Counted from the first letter of the stretch, positions 1 to 9,783 are shown. The stretch is 64,000 bases of DNA from Emiliania huxleyi CCMP1516 (GCF_000372725.1 NW_005196900.1:156133-220132), one strand, 5' to 3'. Notes: a model not told the origin generated them from the letters alone. Made by a program: numbers and translations.

Positions 1-653
1 TTCGCGATGACCAGGTCGAGCGGCGCGTCCTCGTCTGCGGCGGCCACGATGGACGCCATCATTTCTGCATTCGTCACGTCCGCGGGGGCGGTGACTACCA
101 CAGCTCCGCGCGACTCGCAGTCAACCTTGACGGCGTCCAGTTTGGCCACCCGCCGCGCCGTCAGCACGAGGCGGACGCCTGGCTTTGCGTACTGACGAGC
201 GAGCTCCGCACCAATGCCGCTGCTGGCGCCCGTGATCAGGACCGAGGTTGGCGTGCGAAGAGAAGTGCCCTCCGCGCCAGGCTGAAGGATTCGCGCCACC
301 TGCCAATCTCGGAGTGACCGCGCTAGACTGGAGATCATCTGAAAGGGACCGGCAATGGCAAGGAGCACTGCAGCGAGGGCGGCCCAAGCCGACTTCATGT
401 ACAGAAGCAGGATCGAGCCGTAGACCTCTTCGTTCGTCACCTCACCGGTCTGCGTTGGATGAACAAGCTTCAGGGCCCCAGCCATCAGGGCACTAGAGGA
501 GAGCAGCACAAGGAAGGGTGGGAGCATCACGGGGACCAGAGCCAGCTGCACAAGCGCCGCGGCCACCACGAGGGGTAGAGCGAGGAGCTGGGTTGCGACC
601 GATAGCACGCCCCTGAGGCGAGCGTCGAAAGAGGCTCCTGCTGCGGAGGGCAT
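1..653 (-). CDS. Membrane-anchored short-chain dehydrogenase/reductase (SDR), 3' part outside window
   Basis: An uninterrupted frame runs from an ATG at 653-651 to the left edge with no stop, so the gene continues outside. The first ~110 residues hold two or three hydrophobic segments (about residues 16-60 and 85-105), which suggests anchoring in the ER or another membrane. Then comes the classical SDR cofactor-binding start: VLITGASSGIGAEL at about residues 140-153, followed by VLTARR and a DVTN motif, both typical of classical SDRs that oxidise or reduce carbonyl and hydroxyl groups with NAD(P)H. The YxxxK catalytic site would lie beyond the window. Layout resembles DHRS7 or 11-beta-HSD-like enzymes; substrate unknown. 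Family call is firm, function is inference. Confidence 0.85.
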   Translation of the reverse strand, partial: MPSAAGASFDARLRGVLSVATQLLALPLVVAAALVQLALVPVMLPPFLVLLSSSALMAGALKLVHPTQTGEVTNEEVYGSILLLYMKSAWAALAAVLLAIAGPFQMISSLARSLRDWQVARILQPGAEGTSLRTPTSVLITGASSGIGAELARQYAKPGVRLVLTARRVAKLDAVKVDCESRGAVVVTAPADVTNAEMMASIVAAADEDAPLDLVIA

Positions 654-1378
654 AGTCGTCAGTCACCACGCGCTCGAAGAAGGATGAAGGAGGCTGCGCG
701 GGGGCCCCTTTGCTGCGAAATCCGGATGAAAGGTGGACTTGAGGAAAGCAAGCACGACTGGGTATTATTTTGTCGTTACGATCTTCCGCGAATTGTCCCT
801 GCATCGCACATGGACATGCACAACATGCACATGACATGCACATGTGCATGACATATGTCATGCACATGTGCATGTGCCGAGCTGCCGACCGCCTCAGCTT
901 TGTATTTGCCGGGGAGCCTCTTCGTCAGCAGCTACGCGTAATTAATTCCCTGCTCTCCCCCTCCTTCTCTCTCTCTCTCTGCAAGAAGAGGAAGGGGGAA
1001 GCCGCCCCAGCAGTTGGCGAGTACAAACCACACACCCGTTCTTATTACTTAGGGAGCGAACCCGGGAAAGGGAACATGCAGCGTTGCTGCCGCCGCCAGC
1101 CAGGCAAGGCAGGTGATGAGATGTGAACAGTGGGGGTGGACGTACTAGGGCATGTATGTAGGAAGGTGAAGAACAGCCAGGCTCGCCAGCTGACCGATTC
1201 AACACCCGGAGAATCGGGCCATAAAAGCGATCGGGTGAAACGACAAAATTTGAAATGCCCGCCGCGGCGGATTCGCACGCCGGATTTGGAAGTAACAGAA
1301 TCTCGAAAGGCCAACAACGGGCGTTTCGCGACTCTCCCTCCGGTGAGCGGCTTGCCGTCGCCGCCGACGGGGCAGGCG
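654..1378. other. Intergenic spacer
   Basis: Between two divergently oriented genes. It holds a perfect 42-bp palindrome (834-875), a CT-rich run near 960-980 and a TATA-like CATAAAAG near 1219. I see no convincing coding region; the Gly- and Arg-rich frames here are shadows of the Pro-rich gene to the right. Confidence 0.6.
834..875. repeat. Perfect 42-bp palindrome
   Basis: The sequence reads identically on both strands, with centre ACAT|ATGT at 854/855, and is built of ACATG/CATGT words. Similar but non-palindromic CATG-rich sequence precedes it (808-833) and recurs at about 9098-9127. Confidence 0.95.
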
Positions 1379-2302
1379 ATGCGGTCACGGCTGCTCATTC
1401 TGCTGGGAGCCTCTCTCAGTGCCTCAGCAGCCCAATCGACCCCTTGGTGGAAAATCCCCCCACCGCCATCGCCGCCACCGCCCTCTTCACCGCCTCCGCC
1501 GTCATCGCCTCCCGCCTCACCCTCGCCACCGACTATTCCGCCGCCATCGCCGCCGCCGCCGTCGCCGCCGAGCCCGCCGGCTACGCCGCCGCCTCCAGCC
1601 TCGCCGACACCTTCGCCGCCCCCGCCGTTGTCTCCCTCCCCGAGCCCGCCGTCCCCGCCGTCTGCTCCAAGCCCGCCCTTGGCACCGTCACCTCCGAGCC
1701 CTCCACCACTCACGCCGCCGAGTGAGCCTCCTGGCCCTCCGCCAAGCCTACCCCCGTTTGAGCCGCCCAGCGCACCACCCGCGCCGCCGCCCGAGACTCC
1801 TCCTTCTGCGCCGCCAGCTCCGCCTGCCGAGCCGCCGCCGAGCCCCCCAGCCGTTTACACCACCAACACTCTGCAGCTGAACACGCTCGCCTGCATCGAC
1901 GCGATGCAGTCCGCCTACACCGAGCTCACCAACTGGCAGGACTGCGTGGTCGTCGTCGATGCGCGCGGGATTGAGATGTGCAGGTTGCTGATGGAGAACG
2001 CGCCCGTCCTCTCGTGCGAGATGGCTTCCTCGCTCGCGGTGGCCGCAGCCAGCTCATGCGCCTCGACCATCGGCCCCGAGGACTGCATGACGACCGAGTA
2101 CGGCACGGTCTCTGAGCCGGCATCGGAGGATGCCTGCACGGCGGCCAACCCGGGCATGGGCGGCAGGGCCCTTACGGTGCAGAACCCTGCGACTGGTGTC
2201 ACCACCTGCCTCGGCGGGATTGCCATAGCGGGCAAGTCGTCGAAGGCCAGTAGGGAGGCTGCTGCAGACACCGCTGCCGCCATCATCTTTGCCTCGCAGT
2301 AG
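1379..2302 (+). CDS. Secreted Pro-rich protein with C-terminal Cys-containing domain
   Basis: I start at the ATG at 1379, which gives a 307-residue protein with a good signal peptide (MRSRLLILLGASLSASAA); the frame is open further upstream but that part looks non-coding. Residues ~25-160 are a proline-serine tract (SPPPP units) like the rod of hydroxyproline-rich wall glycoproteins and pherophorins. Residues ~160-300 form a compact domain with about eight cysteines, beginning YTTNTLQLNTLACIDAM, that I cannot assign. Likely an extracellular or scale/wall protein. The Pro tract could have arisen by repeat expansion. Single exon, with a TATA-like element about 160 bp upstream. Confidence 0.7.
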   Translation: MRSRLLILLGASLSASAAQSTPWWKIPPPPSPPPPSSPPPPSSPPASPSPPTIPPPSPPPPSPPSPPATPPPPASPTPSPPPPLSPSPSPPSPPSAPSPPLAPSPPSPPPLTPPSEPPGPPPSLPPFEPPSAPPAPPPETPPSAPPAPPAEPPPSPPAVYTTNTLQLNTLACIDAMQSAYTELTNWQDCVVVVDARGIEMCRLLMENAPVLSCEMASSLAVAAASSCASTIGPEDCMTTEYGTVSEPASEDACTAANPGMGGRALTVQNPATGVTTCLGGIAIAGKSSKASREAAADTAAAIIFASQ

Positions 2303-3019
2303 GTCTATGCCTCCGATAGGCAACGCATAGCTCCACCGTCGTGCCCCCCGAGGGCAATGCGCGATTCTGTCCCCCGTCCCCGCCGTTTTGTCAATTGCTG
2401 CTCGATTGCTCGCCGCCTAGTCCTGTCGAATGTCACCGTCGCTTCCTCCCGATTCTTGGCCGGTGCCTGATGAGACGCACGCATACCAGCGCGGTGTCAC
2501 ACGGTGCGTGAGCCTGGCAAAAAAGGGTGTATGCTGAACGTGTGCCGCTCACGGCCTCACGCGGGGGGCGCGGCCGCGGAGCGCGGTGTGTGGGCTCGCG
2601 AGAGAGACTCTCGTGTTAGACGTATGTCCGTGATTCTGTGTCTGAATCTCTCGACGAACGAGACTGTTTCTTGTGTCTGATCAAAGCACATTAAGACATA
2701 ACGCACCTACCTTTTTTTTACCCGGGTACGACACTGGTCACTGCACACACACTGGATGGCGCGCACGCTCCCAGGGCGCGCTGTGGCTGCCCACTCACTC
2801 TCGTTCCGCCCTCCCGGGAAGAACAAACCGAGGGGCTCTCGGCCGCCCAAGAAAGCCGCTCCCCCTCCCGCCCCCCATTGCCCTGCGCACTTTTCTCGGC
2901 CATGTTGTTGGCTGTGGCGCACGCGGGACGGCCCGTCTCTCGAGCACGAAACACGCGCTCGCCTCGCCGCGCCGCCAAGAGGCGGGCCTCGGCCGCCGGG
3001 CCCTGCATCGGCGGTGCGC
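2303..3019. other. Intergenic spacer between convergent genes
   Basis: Contains the 3' ends of the Pro-rich gene and, on the other strand, of the parvulin gene. Frames here are short and of biased composition. No RNA gene or repeat recognised. Confidence 0.6.
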
Positions 3020-3916
3020 TCAGGCGGTGCGCAGCAGGAGGTGCGCCCCTCGCTCTGTCTCGATAGGCTGACTCACTCCGTTGACGGCGAGCGCGCGCGC
3101 AGCCTCCTCAAGCTCGGCCGGCAGGTCGCCGCCGCAGACTTCGCCGAGGTCGCCCCCCTTGGCGCGAGTCGTGTCGTCCTGCGACTGCGTCCGCGCCGCC
3201 TCGGCGAACCGCTTCCGGATCTCTTTCGGCTTGGCCGGAAGCTTGACGTTGAAGTCGCACGGCGCGAGGACCTTCTCCCGCAGCTTTGCGACACGGCGCA
3301 TCGCGTCGCCGCCGATGTCGCCGGGCAGGATCAGGAGGAGGGAGAAGGTGCCAAGCAGCCCGCCCGGGGAGACGGGCCGCGCGGCGCCGCCGCCCGCCGG
3401 CCCCGGCGGCGGCGGCGGCGGCGGAGCGGCCCAGCTGGCACCGTCGCTTCCGCCGCCCCCGCCCCCGCGCAGGTGAAATGCCTCTGCCGCCTCGAGCTGC
3501 TCGACCTCCTGCTGCAGCTGGTACAGGCGCTGCTCGGCGATCCGCAGCTCCTCCCGCAGCTGCTCGAGCTCCGGGTCGACCTGCGGCGGCCGGCTCACCT
3601 CCCGCTCCTCGTGGGTGCCGCGCCGACCGCTGTCTTCGTGTCGGTCGTCGCGCCGCCGCGCGTGCCGCTCCTCGCTGTCGTCGCGCCTCCGGTCGCGGTC
3701 GCGCCGGTCGCGGTCTCGCCGACGCGATCGCTCTTCGTCACTCGACGAGCGCGAGCGCGAGCGGCGCCGACGTCGGCGGTCCTCATCGCTCGATGAGTCG
3801 TCGCGGCGGTCGCGCTTGCGCTCGCGGCGATCGCGGTCGCGGTCGCGGTGGCGCTTGCCCTCGCGCTGCTCGCGCGACTCGTCCTCCTCGGGCTTCCAGC
3901 GGTCCACCTCGGACAT
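3020..3916 (-). CDS. RS-domain parvulin-type peptidyl-prolyl isomerase
   Basis: 298 residues, single exon, ATG at 3916. Residues 1-110 are an RS/RD/RE-rich region (DRDRDRR, RSRSRSSSDEERSRRR) like the arginine-serine domains of splicing-associated proteins. Residues ~115-145 form a short coiled coil (LEQLREELRIAEQRLYQLQQ), followed by a Gly/Pro linker. Residues ~190-298 match a PpiC/parvulin domain: a first strand LLLI, a helix REKVLAP, then GGDLGEVCGG, ELEEAARALAVNGVSQPI and a final HLLLRTA, which align with the conserved GGDLG..G, F..A.F.L..GE.S.PV and G.HII of parvulins. It probably isomerises X-Pro bonds in nuclear speckle or transcription/splicing proteins. Family call from motifs; location is inference. 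Confidence 0.75.
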   Translation of the reverse strand: MSEVDRWKPEEDESREQREGKRHRDRDRDRRERKRDRRDDSSSDEDRRRRRRSRSRSSSDEERSRRRDRDRRDRDRRRDDSEERHARRRDDRHEDSGRRGTHEEREVSRPPQVDPELEQLREELRIAEQRLYQLQQEVEQLEAAEAFHLRGGGGGGSDGASWAAPPPPPPPGPAGGGAARPVSPGGLLGTFSLLLILPGDIGGDAMRRVAKLREKVLAPCDFNVKLPAKPKEIRKRFAEAARTQSQDDTTRAKGGDLGEVCGGDLPAELEEAARALAVNGVSQPIETERGAHLLLRTA

Positions 3917-4487
3917 TGAATTCTGCAGCAGAGTGTACCGCTATCGAGGAACTCCGGGCATGTGGGGCAAAAAGTATTATGGCAAAGGAGAGCTTGTTGG
4001 CGCAGGAGAGGTGACGAGAGAACTACAGGTAGTGGGGAAGGCAGCCTCGATCGCCATACTGACATGGATGCGAAACAACGACAAGACCAAGGCAAGGGCA
4101 GAGGAACGAGAGAAGAATATAGACAGGGTGGATAAACCGCCTGTTCACATAAACGCACAACCCCGCCTGTTCACGGCATGGAGGGTGAGCCACGCTGAAC
4201 GTGCTGAACGTAGAGCCGAATGGGAGGAAGCCGGGGAAGACGGCTCTGAGGAGGACGAGCCAGTGGAAATCCCGTCGTCAGCTGTCACGATGCACCCGAA
4301 GGGGACCCCAGCGCCGGCATCATCGGTGGAGGTACAAGTGTCCGAAGAGAGAGTGGACCTGAGCAACGATATGACTTGGCGGCAAATGGTCGCAGTGGGC
4401 GTCAGAAGAGTCGTCCTTGCGCGAGGAGAGCTCGATAAACTCGAGGGGCCAGGATATGCTGCGAGGAGGGCAGAGTTGCGCCGAGAG

Positions 4488-4797
4488 GCGAGGGCAAGGG
4501 ATCGGCAGGCAGCGGCGTCGTCGCAGAACGAGGCAGAGGAGAGCGAAGCGACAGAGGAAGAAGCGACAAGAGAGAGAACGACGAGAGTGGGAAGACCGCG
4601 AGGTGGCATGAAGGTTGCAGCGAGAATCGGCGAGGGACTGCGAAGAGAGATAGGAAGAGGCAGACGCCCAAGGGTGGGCGACGGATAGCGCCCCACACCC
4701 CTCTCCTTAAAATCCCTGTGTGGTGGCGGCGTGCCGTCCTCCCATCCCTCCCTTGGGTTGTCCGTTTTCTTTCTTTCTTTCTTTGCTTGTATGTTGG
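4488..4797 (+). repeat. Dispersed repeat family A, copy 1
   Basis: Highly similar to 22180-22482. It ends in a characteristic block (CTTAAAATCCC, then CCGTCCTCCCATCCCTC, then TTGGGTTGTCCG) and a (TTTC)n tail. The shared part contains the C-terminal end of a charged reading frame (EEEATRERTTRVGRPR) and its stop. It could be a 5'-truncated non-LTR-like element or an introner-type unit. Confidence 0.7.
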
Positions 4798-5081
4798 CGA
4801 GCCAAAATGGTGATGTCCAGGCGTTGGGGCAAAAAGAGAATTCATGCCCCTCGCAGCAGACTGGCTCAGACTGGCACTACAAATGGCAGCAGGCGACGGC
4901 CCAAAAAGAATTCGCTGGAGGACAAGAACCGTGTTATGGCCCTGCGAGTCCAACGAGCCCTCGCTCGACGGGGAGAGCGACGAAGAGCTCTAGAAGCGGC
5001 CGCCGAGCCCTCCCCGCGGCGCAACTCTAGCAGCGCCGCGGGCAGGGCGGCTCGCACAGCGCCCGCGCATCCGAGCGAGCG

Positions 5082-5082
<1 letters not shown>

Positions 5083-5179
<97 letters not shown>
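5083..5179. repeat. (AC)n microsatellite
   Basis: Almost pure CA dinucleotides broken once by ATCGT near 5126. Frames through it give only Thr-His or Val-Cys repeats and are not genes. Confidence 0.98.
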
Positions 5180-5820
5180 CACCCCAGAAAGCCCTTGGAG
5201 CCGTGCAGCGCCTAGGTATATGTCTGTGTGCTGTGTGGTGCACGCCCTCGGCGAGCGGGAGGCGGGGTCTGCCCGTCGGGTTGTCGCCATATCTCCCCAG
5301 GAGATGTATGCTCTATTTATTATTTGGCTCTGCGACCGCGCACCCCCCAGGGCTAGGGCTCTCTTGCCCCGCAACCCGATCCCAATCGTCTGGCTAACTG
5401 GGTGGACCAGTGCAGTGCGCGGGTGCTGGGGTCCGTTTACTCTTTTGGGGTAATTGGGGAGAGGAGGCTCGTTTCTCGTTTCGGCTGGTTTTCACATATG
5501 TTCCCAGGCGCGCGCTAGGGCGCGCGTCCGGTGTGGGTTCCCCCCCTGGGGGTGCGGGATCCCCTACCCACACTGGGGGTGAACCCTGGGGAGATTGCAA
5601 TCTCCCACACCGCATCATGCGCGTGAGAGCGCGTGTGTGTCGTGACAGCTCTCGTCACGTCTCAGCTGACACACGCCCCGAAACCCCCCGTGTCACGCTC
5701 TAAGTTCTCTACATGGGTCCGTTTTCTTTCTCTTTTCTTGGCATTCAAGGCATCCCTGGGGGAAAGACCCCCCCCCCCCCCCGGGGCCGCCGAGGAACGA
5801 GAAAGACTCGCGGAACGCCG

Positions 5821-7807
5821 TCACCCCCTCGCTCGCTTCTCGCCCGCCTCCTCTGCTGCGCTCCCACCCGCGGGCGCGGCGGGCGCGGCAAGCGGCGCGG
5901 GTGCGTAGCCGGCGGCCTCGGCCGCGGCGGAGGCCTGGGCGGGCGTCTTCCGCTTGGCGAGCTGCTGCGCCTGCGTCGTCGAGCGGCGGTCGCGCGGCCC
6001 GATCGGCCACTTGGGCCGCACCTCGACGAAGAGGTCGAGCTCGTCGCTCTCGCGCAGGGGCGGCTCCGCGAGGCCGAGCCAGAGGCGGAGCATGCCCGCC
6101 CACGCAACCATCGTCCCGTTGTCCGTGCAGAGCCGCACCGGGGGGCACACCATCGGAAGTCCGGCGCGGCCGCACGCGCCGCTCAGCTGCCTCCGCACCT
6201 CGCCGTTCGCGGCGACGCCTCCCGCGACGACGACGCAAGTGAGACCCGGCTCCGCCTCGCGCGCCCAGCCGATGGCGCGCTCGACGCGCTCGACGAGGTG
6301 CTCGACGGCGACCCGCTGGAAGGAGGCGGCGATGTCGGCCCGCCGCTGCGCGCCCCCCGAGCCTGCTGGCGTGGCGGCGCCATCGGGGGCAGCTGCCCCG
6401 GCGCCGCCCGCGGCTGACGCGCCGCCATCGCCGTTGGCCACTGCGGGCTCGGGCGCCGGCAGCTGCTGCTGCTGCTGCGGCGGCGGCGGCTGCTCCGGCT
6501 GCTGCTGCTGCGGCTGCGGCTGCTGCTGCTGCCCCTGTCCCTGCTGCTGCTTGCGCTGCTGCTTGCGCTGCTTCTTTGGCGGCTGCTGCGGCTCGAGCAG
6601 CATCCGGACGGCCGACTTGAGGCCGGCGTACGAAAAGTCGCAGTTGGAGCGGAGAGCCTCGTCGCGGGTGCGCGAGAGCGGCCGCGGCAGCGCGTACGCG
6701 CGAGGGTCTCCGCTCGCTGCGAGCCGCTCGAGGGGAGGCCCGCCCGGGATGGCCTCGATGCCGAGGAGGCGGGCCTGCACGGGGGGGCGGCTCGGTCGGA
6801 TGGGCAGTGCCGAGCAGGCGGGCGGGCGGGCGGGCGGGCAACGCATGGGCGGGTCGGACGGGCGGGCGGCAGGGGGCAGCGCGGGCAGCGTGGCACCGTC
6901 TTGTCGAAAGCCTCTCCGATCGAGTCGTCGAGGGTCGAGCCGAGGACCGTGTGATCGCCTGGCAGGCGAGGGAGGGGCGGCGGTGGGGCGGGGGAGTGAG
7001 GGCGAGGGGGCGAGGGGGGAGGGGGCGGGGCGGCGGGGTGTGGCGGCGCGGGAGGGCGGCTCGCCCACGGCGCGCGAGAGGACGAGCATGTTGTGCCCGC
7101 CAGAGACGAGCAGCGTCAGGAAGGGGAAGGGGGGCAGCAGCCCCGACAGCAGCGGCGGCGGCGGCGGGGCTTGCGGCACGGACGCGGACGGCGGGTGCGG
7201 GCGGGGTGCGTGGTGCGCGTGGCAGGAGGGGAGCCACGTGACGAGGGCGTGAGCTTCCATGTGGTGGACCCGCACCTGCTCACGACAGGTGAGGTGTGAA
7301 GAGACGCGGCCCGCAGCGGCGCCTCGGCGGCGGGCGGAGGGCGCACGAGAGGGATGCGGTGCTCGCGGCAGAGCGAGAGCGCCTTGCGCACCCCCACGTC
7401 CAGGCAGAGCGCCTAAAGCGCCGTATGTGCTGGCGGGTGGAGGACGGCCCGTCGACGTCTTCTTCTCTCGCCACGTCCGTAGGGCGCCAAGCCCGGACCG
7501 ACGGTGACGGCGACGGCGGAGAGGTCGGCCGGAGAGACGGCGGCGCGGCGAAGCGCCTCGGCGACCGTCCCGTCGATGGCGGCGCGGTGCGACTGCTGCG
7601 CCAGCTTTGGCACCACGCCGCCCCACTCCTCGTGTACGCCGACCTGCGAGGCGAGGGAGCCCTTCAGGACCACATGTCAGCCATGCTTCACTCTCCTCGT
7701 GCGACGCCAGCCTGCGACGCGATCGCCTCGGCGAGGACGGTCCCGTCCCCCCGCACCACCGCCGCGCCCGTGTCGTCGCAGGACGACTCGATCCCGAGCA
7801 CGAGCAT
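5821..7807 (-). CDS. tsaD: TsaD/Qri7-type tRNA threonylcarbamoyltransferase, six exons
   Basis: Transfers threonylcarbamoyl to A37 of ANN-decoding tRNAs (t6A). My model: 7807-7712, 7643-7488, 7412-7347, 7275-7065, 6958-6897, 6774-5821, all in phase, 514 residues. It joins MLVLGIESSCDDTG, GGVVPKLA, VTVGPGL, CLDVGVRKA, VHHMEAHA (metal-binding HxxxH), LLVSGGHN, STLDDSIGEAFDKT, FSYAGLKSAV, GGVAANGEVRRQL and LCTDNGTMVAWAG, the complete TsaD motif series. Introns 1, 2 and 4 start with GC in this model; introns 3 and 5 are GT-AG. A Gln/Pro-rich insert (about 6460-6600) sits between the FSYAGLK motif and the last domain. The first ATG lies only 7 bp after the TsaE stop, so the two may be one spliced gene. 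Probably organellar, as for plant and fungal Qri7 orthologues. Confidence 0.88.
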
Positions 7808-7814
7808 CTCCCGC

Positions 7815-8750
7815 CTACTCTCGCGCAGCCTCGCACTCCTCTCGAGTGACCACTCCCACTCGTCCGCACCTCTGCAGCATCCCCCGCCGACCAGCACCCT
7901 CCGGCACGGGAGGGACGACCCTCGCCGCGGCCTGTCCTCCGCCCGCCTCGCCGCCGCCGCCGCCCACGCCGTCGCCCGACTCGCCGTTGCCCGCCTCGCC
8001 ATCGCCCGACGGCAGCGCAGGCGGAGGCAGCGGAGGCAGCTCGACAGTGACGCGACCGGCGGCGACCCACTCGGCAAGCATTGGCGCCCAGCGAGGGCCC
8101 ACCGCCGTCACCGTGGCGGCGCGGCCCGCCGCCTGCGGCCCGATCCCGCCCAGCCGCACCTCGACCCGCTGCGGCGAGTGCGGCGTGCAGAGCTGCGGGC
8201 CGAGCCGCTGCGGCCACTCGACGAGGCAGACGCTCGTCTCAAAGGCAGACTGCAGGTCGACGAGGCCGGCGACGCGGCCCTCGGGCAGCCGGTACGGATC
8301 GAGGTGCAGCACGCGCACTCCGGGCAGCCGGGCGCGCCCGCGAGGCCTCAGGGTGCGGCCGGAGACCGCCGCCTTTGCGCCGCCTGCGTCGTCTGCAGTC
8401 GCTCCCGCCGGGCTGCCGTCCGGTCCGTCGTCGGCGTAGCTCAGGCAGATGAGGTAGGACGGAGACGGCACCTCCAGCTCCGGGTCGGCAAAGAAGCGGC
8501 GCAGGAAGCCGCGCGAGAGCGACGTCTTGCCGGCGCCGAGCTCGCCCGAGAGGAAGATGACGTCGCCGCGCTCCACGACCTCAGCGAGCTGAGCACCCAG
8601 CAGCTCCGTCTCCTCGACCGAGCCGAGCTCGAGCTCGAGCGTCGCCGCCGTCATGAGAGGTAGCTGAGGAGCGGCCGCGAACGTGGACAATGGAGCTGGA
8701 CGTCTGCTTTGCGCGGTCCGTTTGCGCGGTCCGCGTCGTCCGGTGGCCAA
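7815..8750 (-). CDS. tsaE: TsaE-type ATPase of the t6A pathway, possibly the N-terminal half of a TsaE-TsaD fusion
   Basis: ATG at 8750 gives a basic, Ser/Pro-rich leader (~32 residues) that looks like a transit peptide; a second ATG at 8654 starts the domain itself. Motifs: P-loop SGELGAGKTSLSRGFL, then VPSPSYLICL, HLDPYRL and CLVEWPQRLG, matching the conserved series of YjeE/TsaE, which in bacteria hydrolyses ATP in complex with TsaB-TsaD. The ~75 C-terminal residues are a Gly/Pro-rich tail ending in a TAG at 7817-7815. That TAG is preceded by purines and followed by GCGGGAG-ATG of TsaD, so it could equally be the 3' end of an intron joining both parts. No TsaB was found in the window. Confidence 0.85.
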   Translation of the reverse strand: MATGRRGPRKRTAQSRRPAPLSTFAAAPQLPLMTAATLELELGSVEETELLGAQLAEVVERGDVIFLSGELGAGKTSLSRGFLRRFFADPELEVPSPSYLICLSYADDGPDGSPAGATADDAGGAKAAVSGRTLRPRGRARLPGVRVLHLDPYRLPEGRVAGLVDLQSAFETSVCLVEWPQRLGPQLCTPHSPQRVEVRLGGIGPQAAGRAATVTAVGPRWAPMLAEWVAAGRVTVELPPLPPPALPSGDGEAGNGESGDGVGGGGGEAGGGQAAARVVPPVPEGAGRRGMLQRCGRVGVVTREECEAARE

Positions 8751-8893
8751 AAGAATTCAAGGAAGAGAACTCTCTCGCACAGCACACAGGTTCGACACAG
8801 GCCAAAAGAATCTTATCATAAAACTAAACTCCCTCGCACAACACTGGGCACGGGACTGGCGCGCACTGGCACTAACACAGGCCAAAAGAATCT
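8747..8893 (+). repeat. Dispersed repeat family C, two adjacent units
   Basis: Three CCAAAAGAAT words (8747, 8811, 8881) bracket two units. The second holds the family core GCACGGGACTGGCGCGCACT then GGCACTAACACAG. The core recurs at 45890-45982 (same strand) and 41735-41835 (opposite strand), with weaker copies near 27028, 44735 and 11705. Confidence 0.8.
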
Positions 8894-9783
8894 TACAAAA
8901 GAAACAGGAAGATGACCACACTCCCCTTCCCCCTTCCCCCTCAAGACCCTCAAGGACGACGACACACACAGGACGCACCTCTAGCGAGGCCCGGATAGCA
9001 TGTAGGAGACTCCTGCCGCCGCCCCTGCCACCCCTGTAAGTGTGCCTGTGGCAGCGAGAGACTGCCAGTGAGAAGCTGGAGGCAGGTCGCTACACGCACA
9101 TGACATGTACATGTGCATGCACATGTAGACTGAGATGAGACCGCCAGTGGAGTTGGGAGTCCACCGTGCACCGCGCTGCGAGCCTGTCGTGTCCCTTGTC
9201 AGGAGCAGGAGACGCGCCCCACCTGTGGCTGTGCCCCTGATCGTCCTTCCAAAATCCTGCTCGTGCAGGTGGGGAGCCTGTCCTCCTCCCCCATCCCTCG
9301 TTTGGGCTGTCTGTTTTCTTTTTCTTTCTTTCAGGCTCGACACAGAAAATGAATTCGACCCAAAACAGCCGAGCAGTCACACACCGACTGCGACTCCCAC
9401 TCCGGCGCCCGCCCCACCCCACCCCGCGACACCCCCACCCCACAACCCCACCCCACCCCCCGTGGCCGTGAGCTAGCCCCCACGTGCCGAGCCCGAGGCG
9501 GCCCGACGGCAAACCCCGCCCCAACCCCGCCGACCCGACCGCCCCGATCCAGCCCCGCTGCGCTCTCCGCCGCGCGCCGCCCCTCACAGTCCGCCTCAGA
9601 AAATAAAAAAACGCCGGACATAAATACCAATAACCATCGACGTTTGACAGTTGACACTAGCCCGCCGTCACCGGGACACGACCAACGACGCGGCCGTCTC
9701 CGCTCCCCGGGGGAGAGCCGTCCGGCCATCACGTACACCGACCGGCCTGCCTCCCTCTCCTCCCCCCGCCCCGCCCTCCGGGA
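8894..9783. other. Intergenic stretch with repeat tail
   Basis: CATG-rich sequence at 9098-9127, a family A tail at 9250-9333 and C-rich low-complexity sequence at 9400-9560. No gene recognised. Confidence 0.6.
9250..9333 (+). repeat. Dispersed repeat family A, 3' tail only
   Basis: CCAAAATCCTGCTCGTGCAG, then CTGTCCTCCTCC, TTTGGGCTGTCTG and a TTTC tract ending in CAG. Nearest relative is 51009-51091; both carry a CCTGC-TCGT-GCAGG mini-hairpin that the longer copies lack. Confidence 0.75.

Larger units (their letters stand above)
3917..5820. other. Long repeat-bearing intergenic stretch
   Basis: No gene recognised. A plus-strand frame ending at 4688 covers part of it, but its last ~65 codons lie inside a dispersed repeat (family A), so I treat it as repeat-derived or uncertain. 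A dinucleotide array lies at 5083-5179. Segment 5225-5310 resembles 22680-22830 at low identity (GTGCACGCCCT...GCGAGCGG). The rest, to 5820, shows nothing. Confidence 0.5.

Noticed and set aside
1045-1713. Gly-rich minus-strand frame
   Set aside because: Antisense shadow of the Pro-Ser tract of the secreted protein.
5083-5179. Long open frames through the CA repeat
   Set aside because: They encode only Thr-His or Val-Cys repeats and are open merely because CA repeats lack stops.
5954-7252. 432-codon plus-strand frame with Cys- and Arg-rich protein
   Set aside because: It is the antisense of the TsaD exons; composition reflects CTG/GGC repeats, while the minus strand carries the conserved enzyme motifs.
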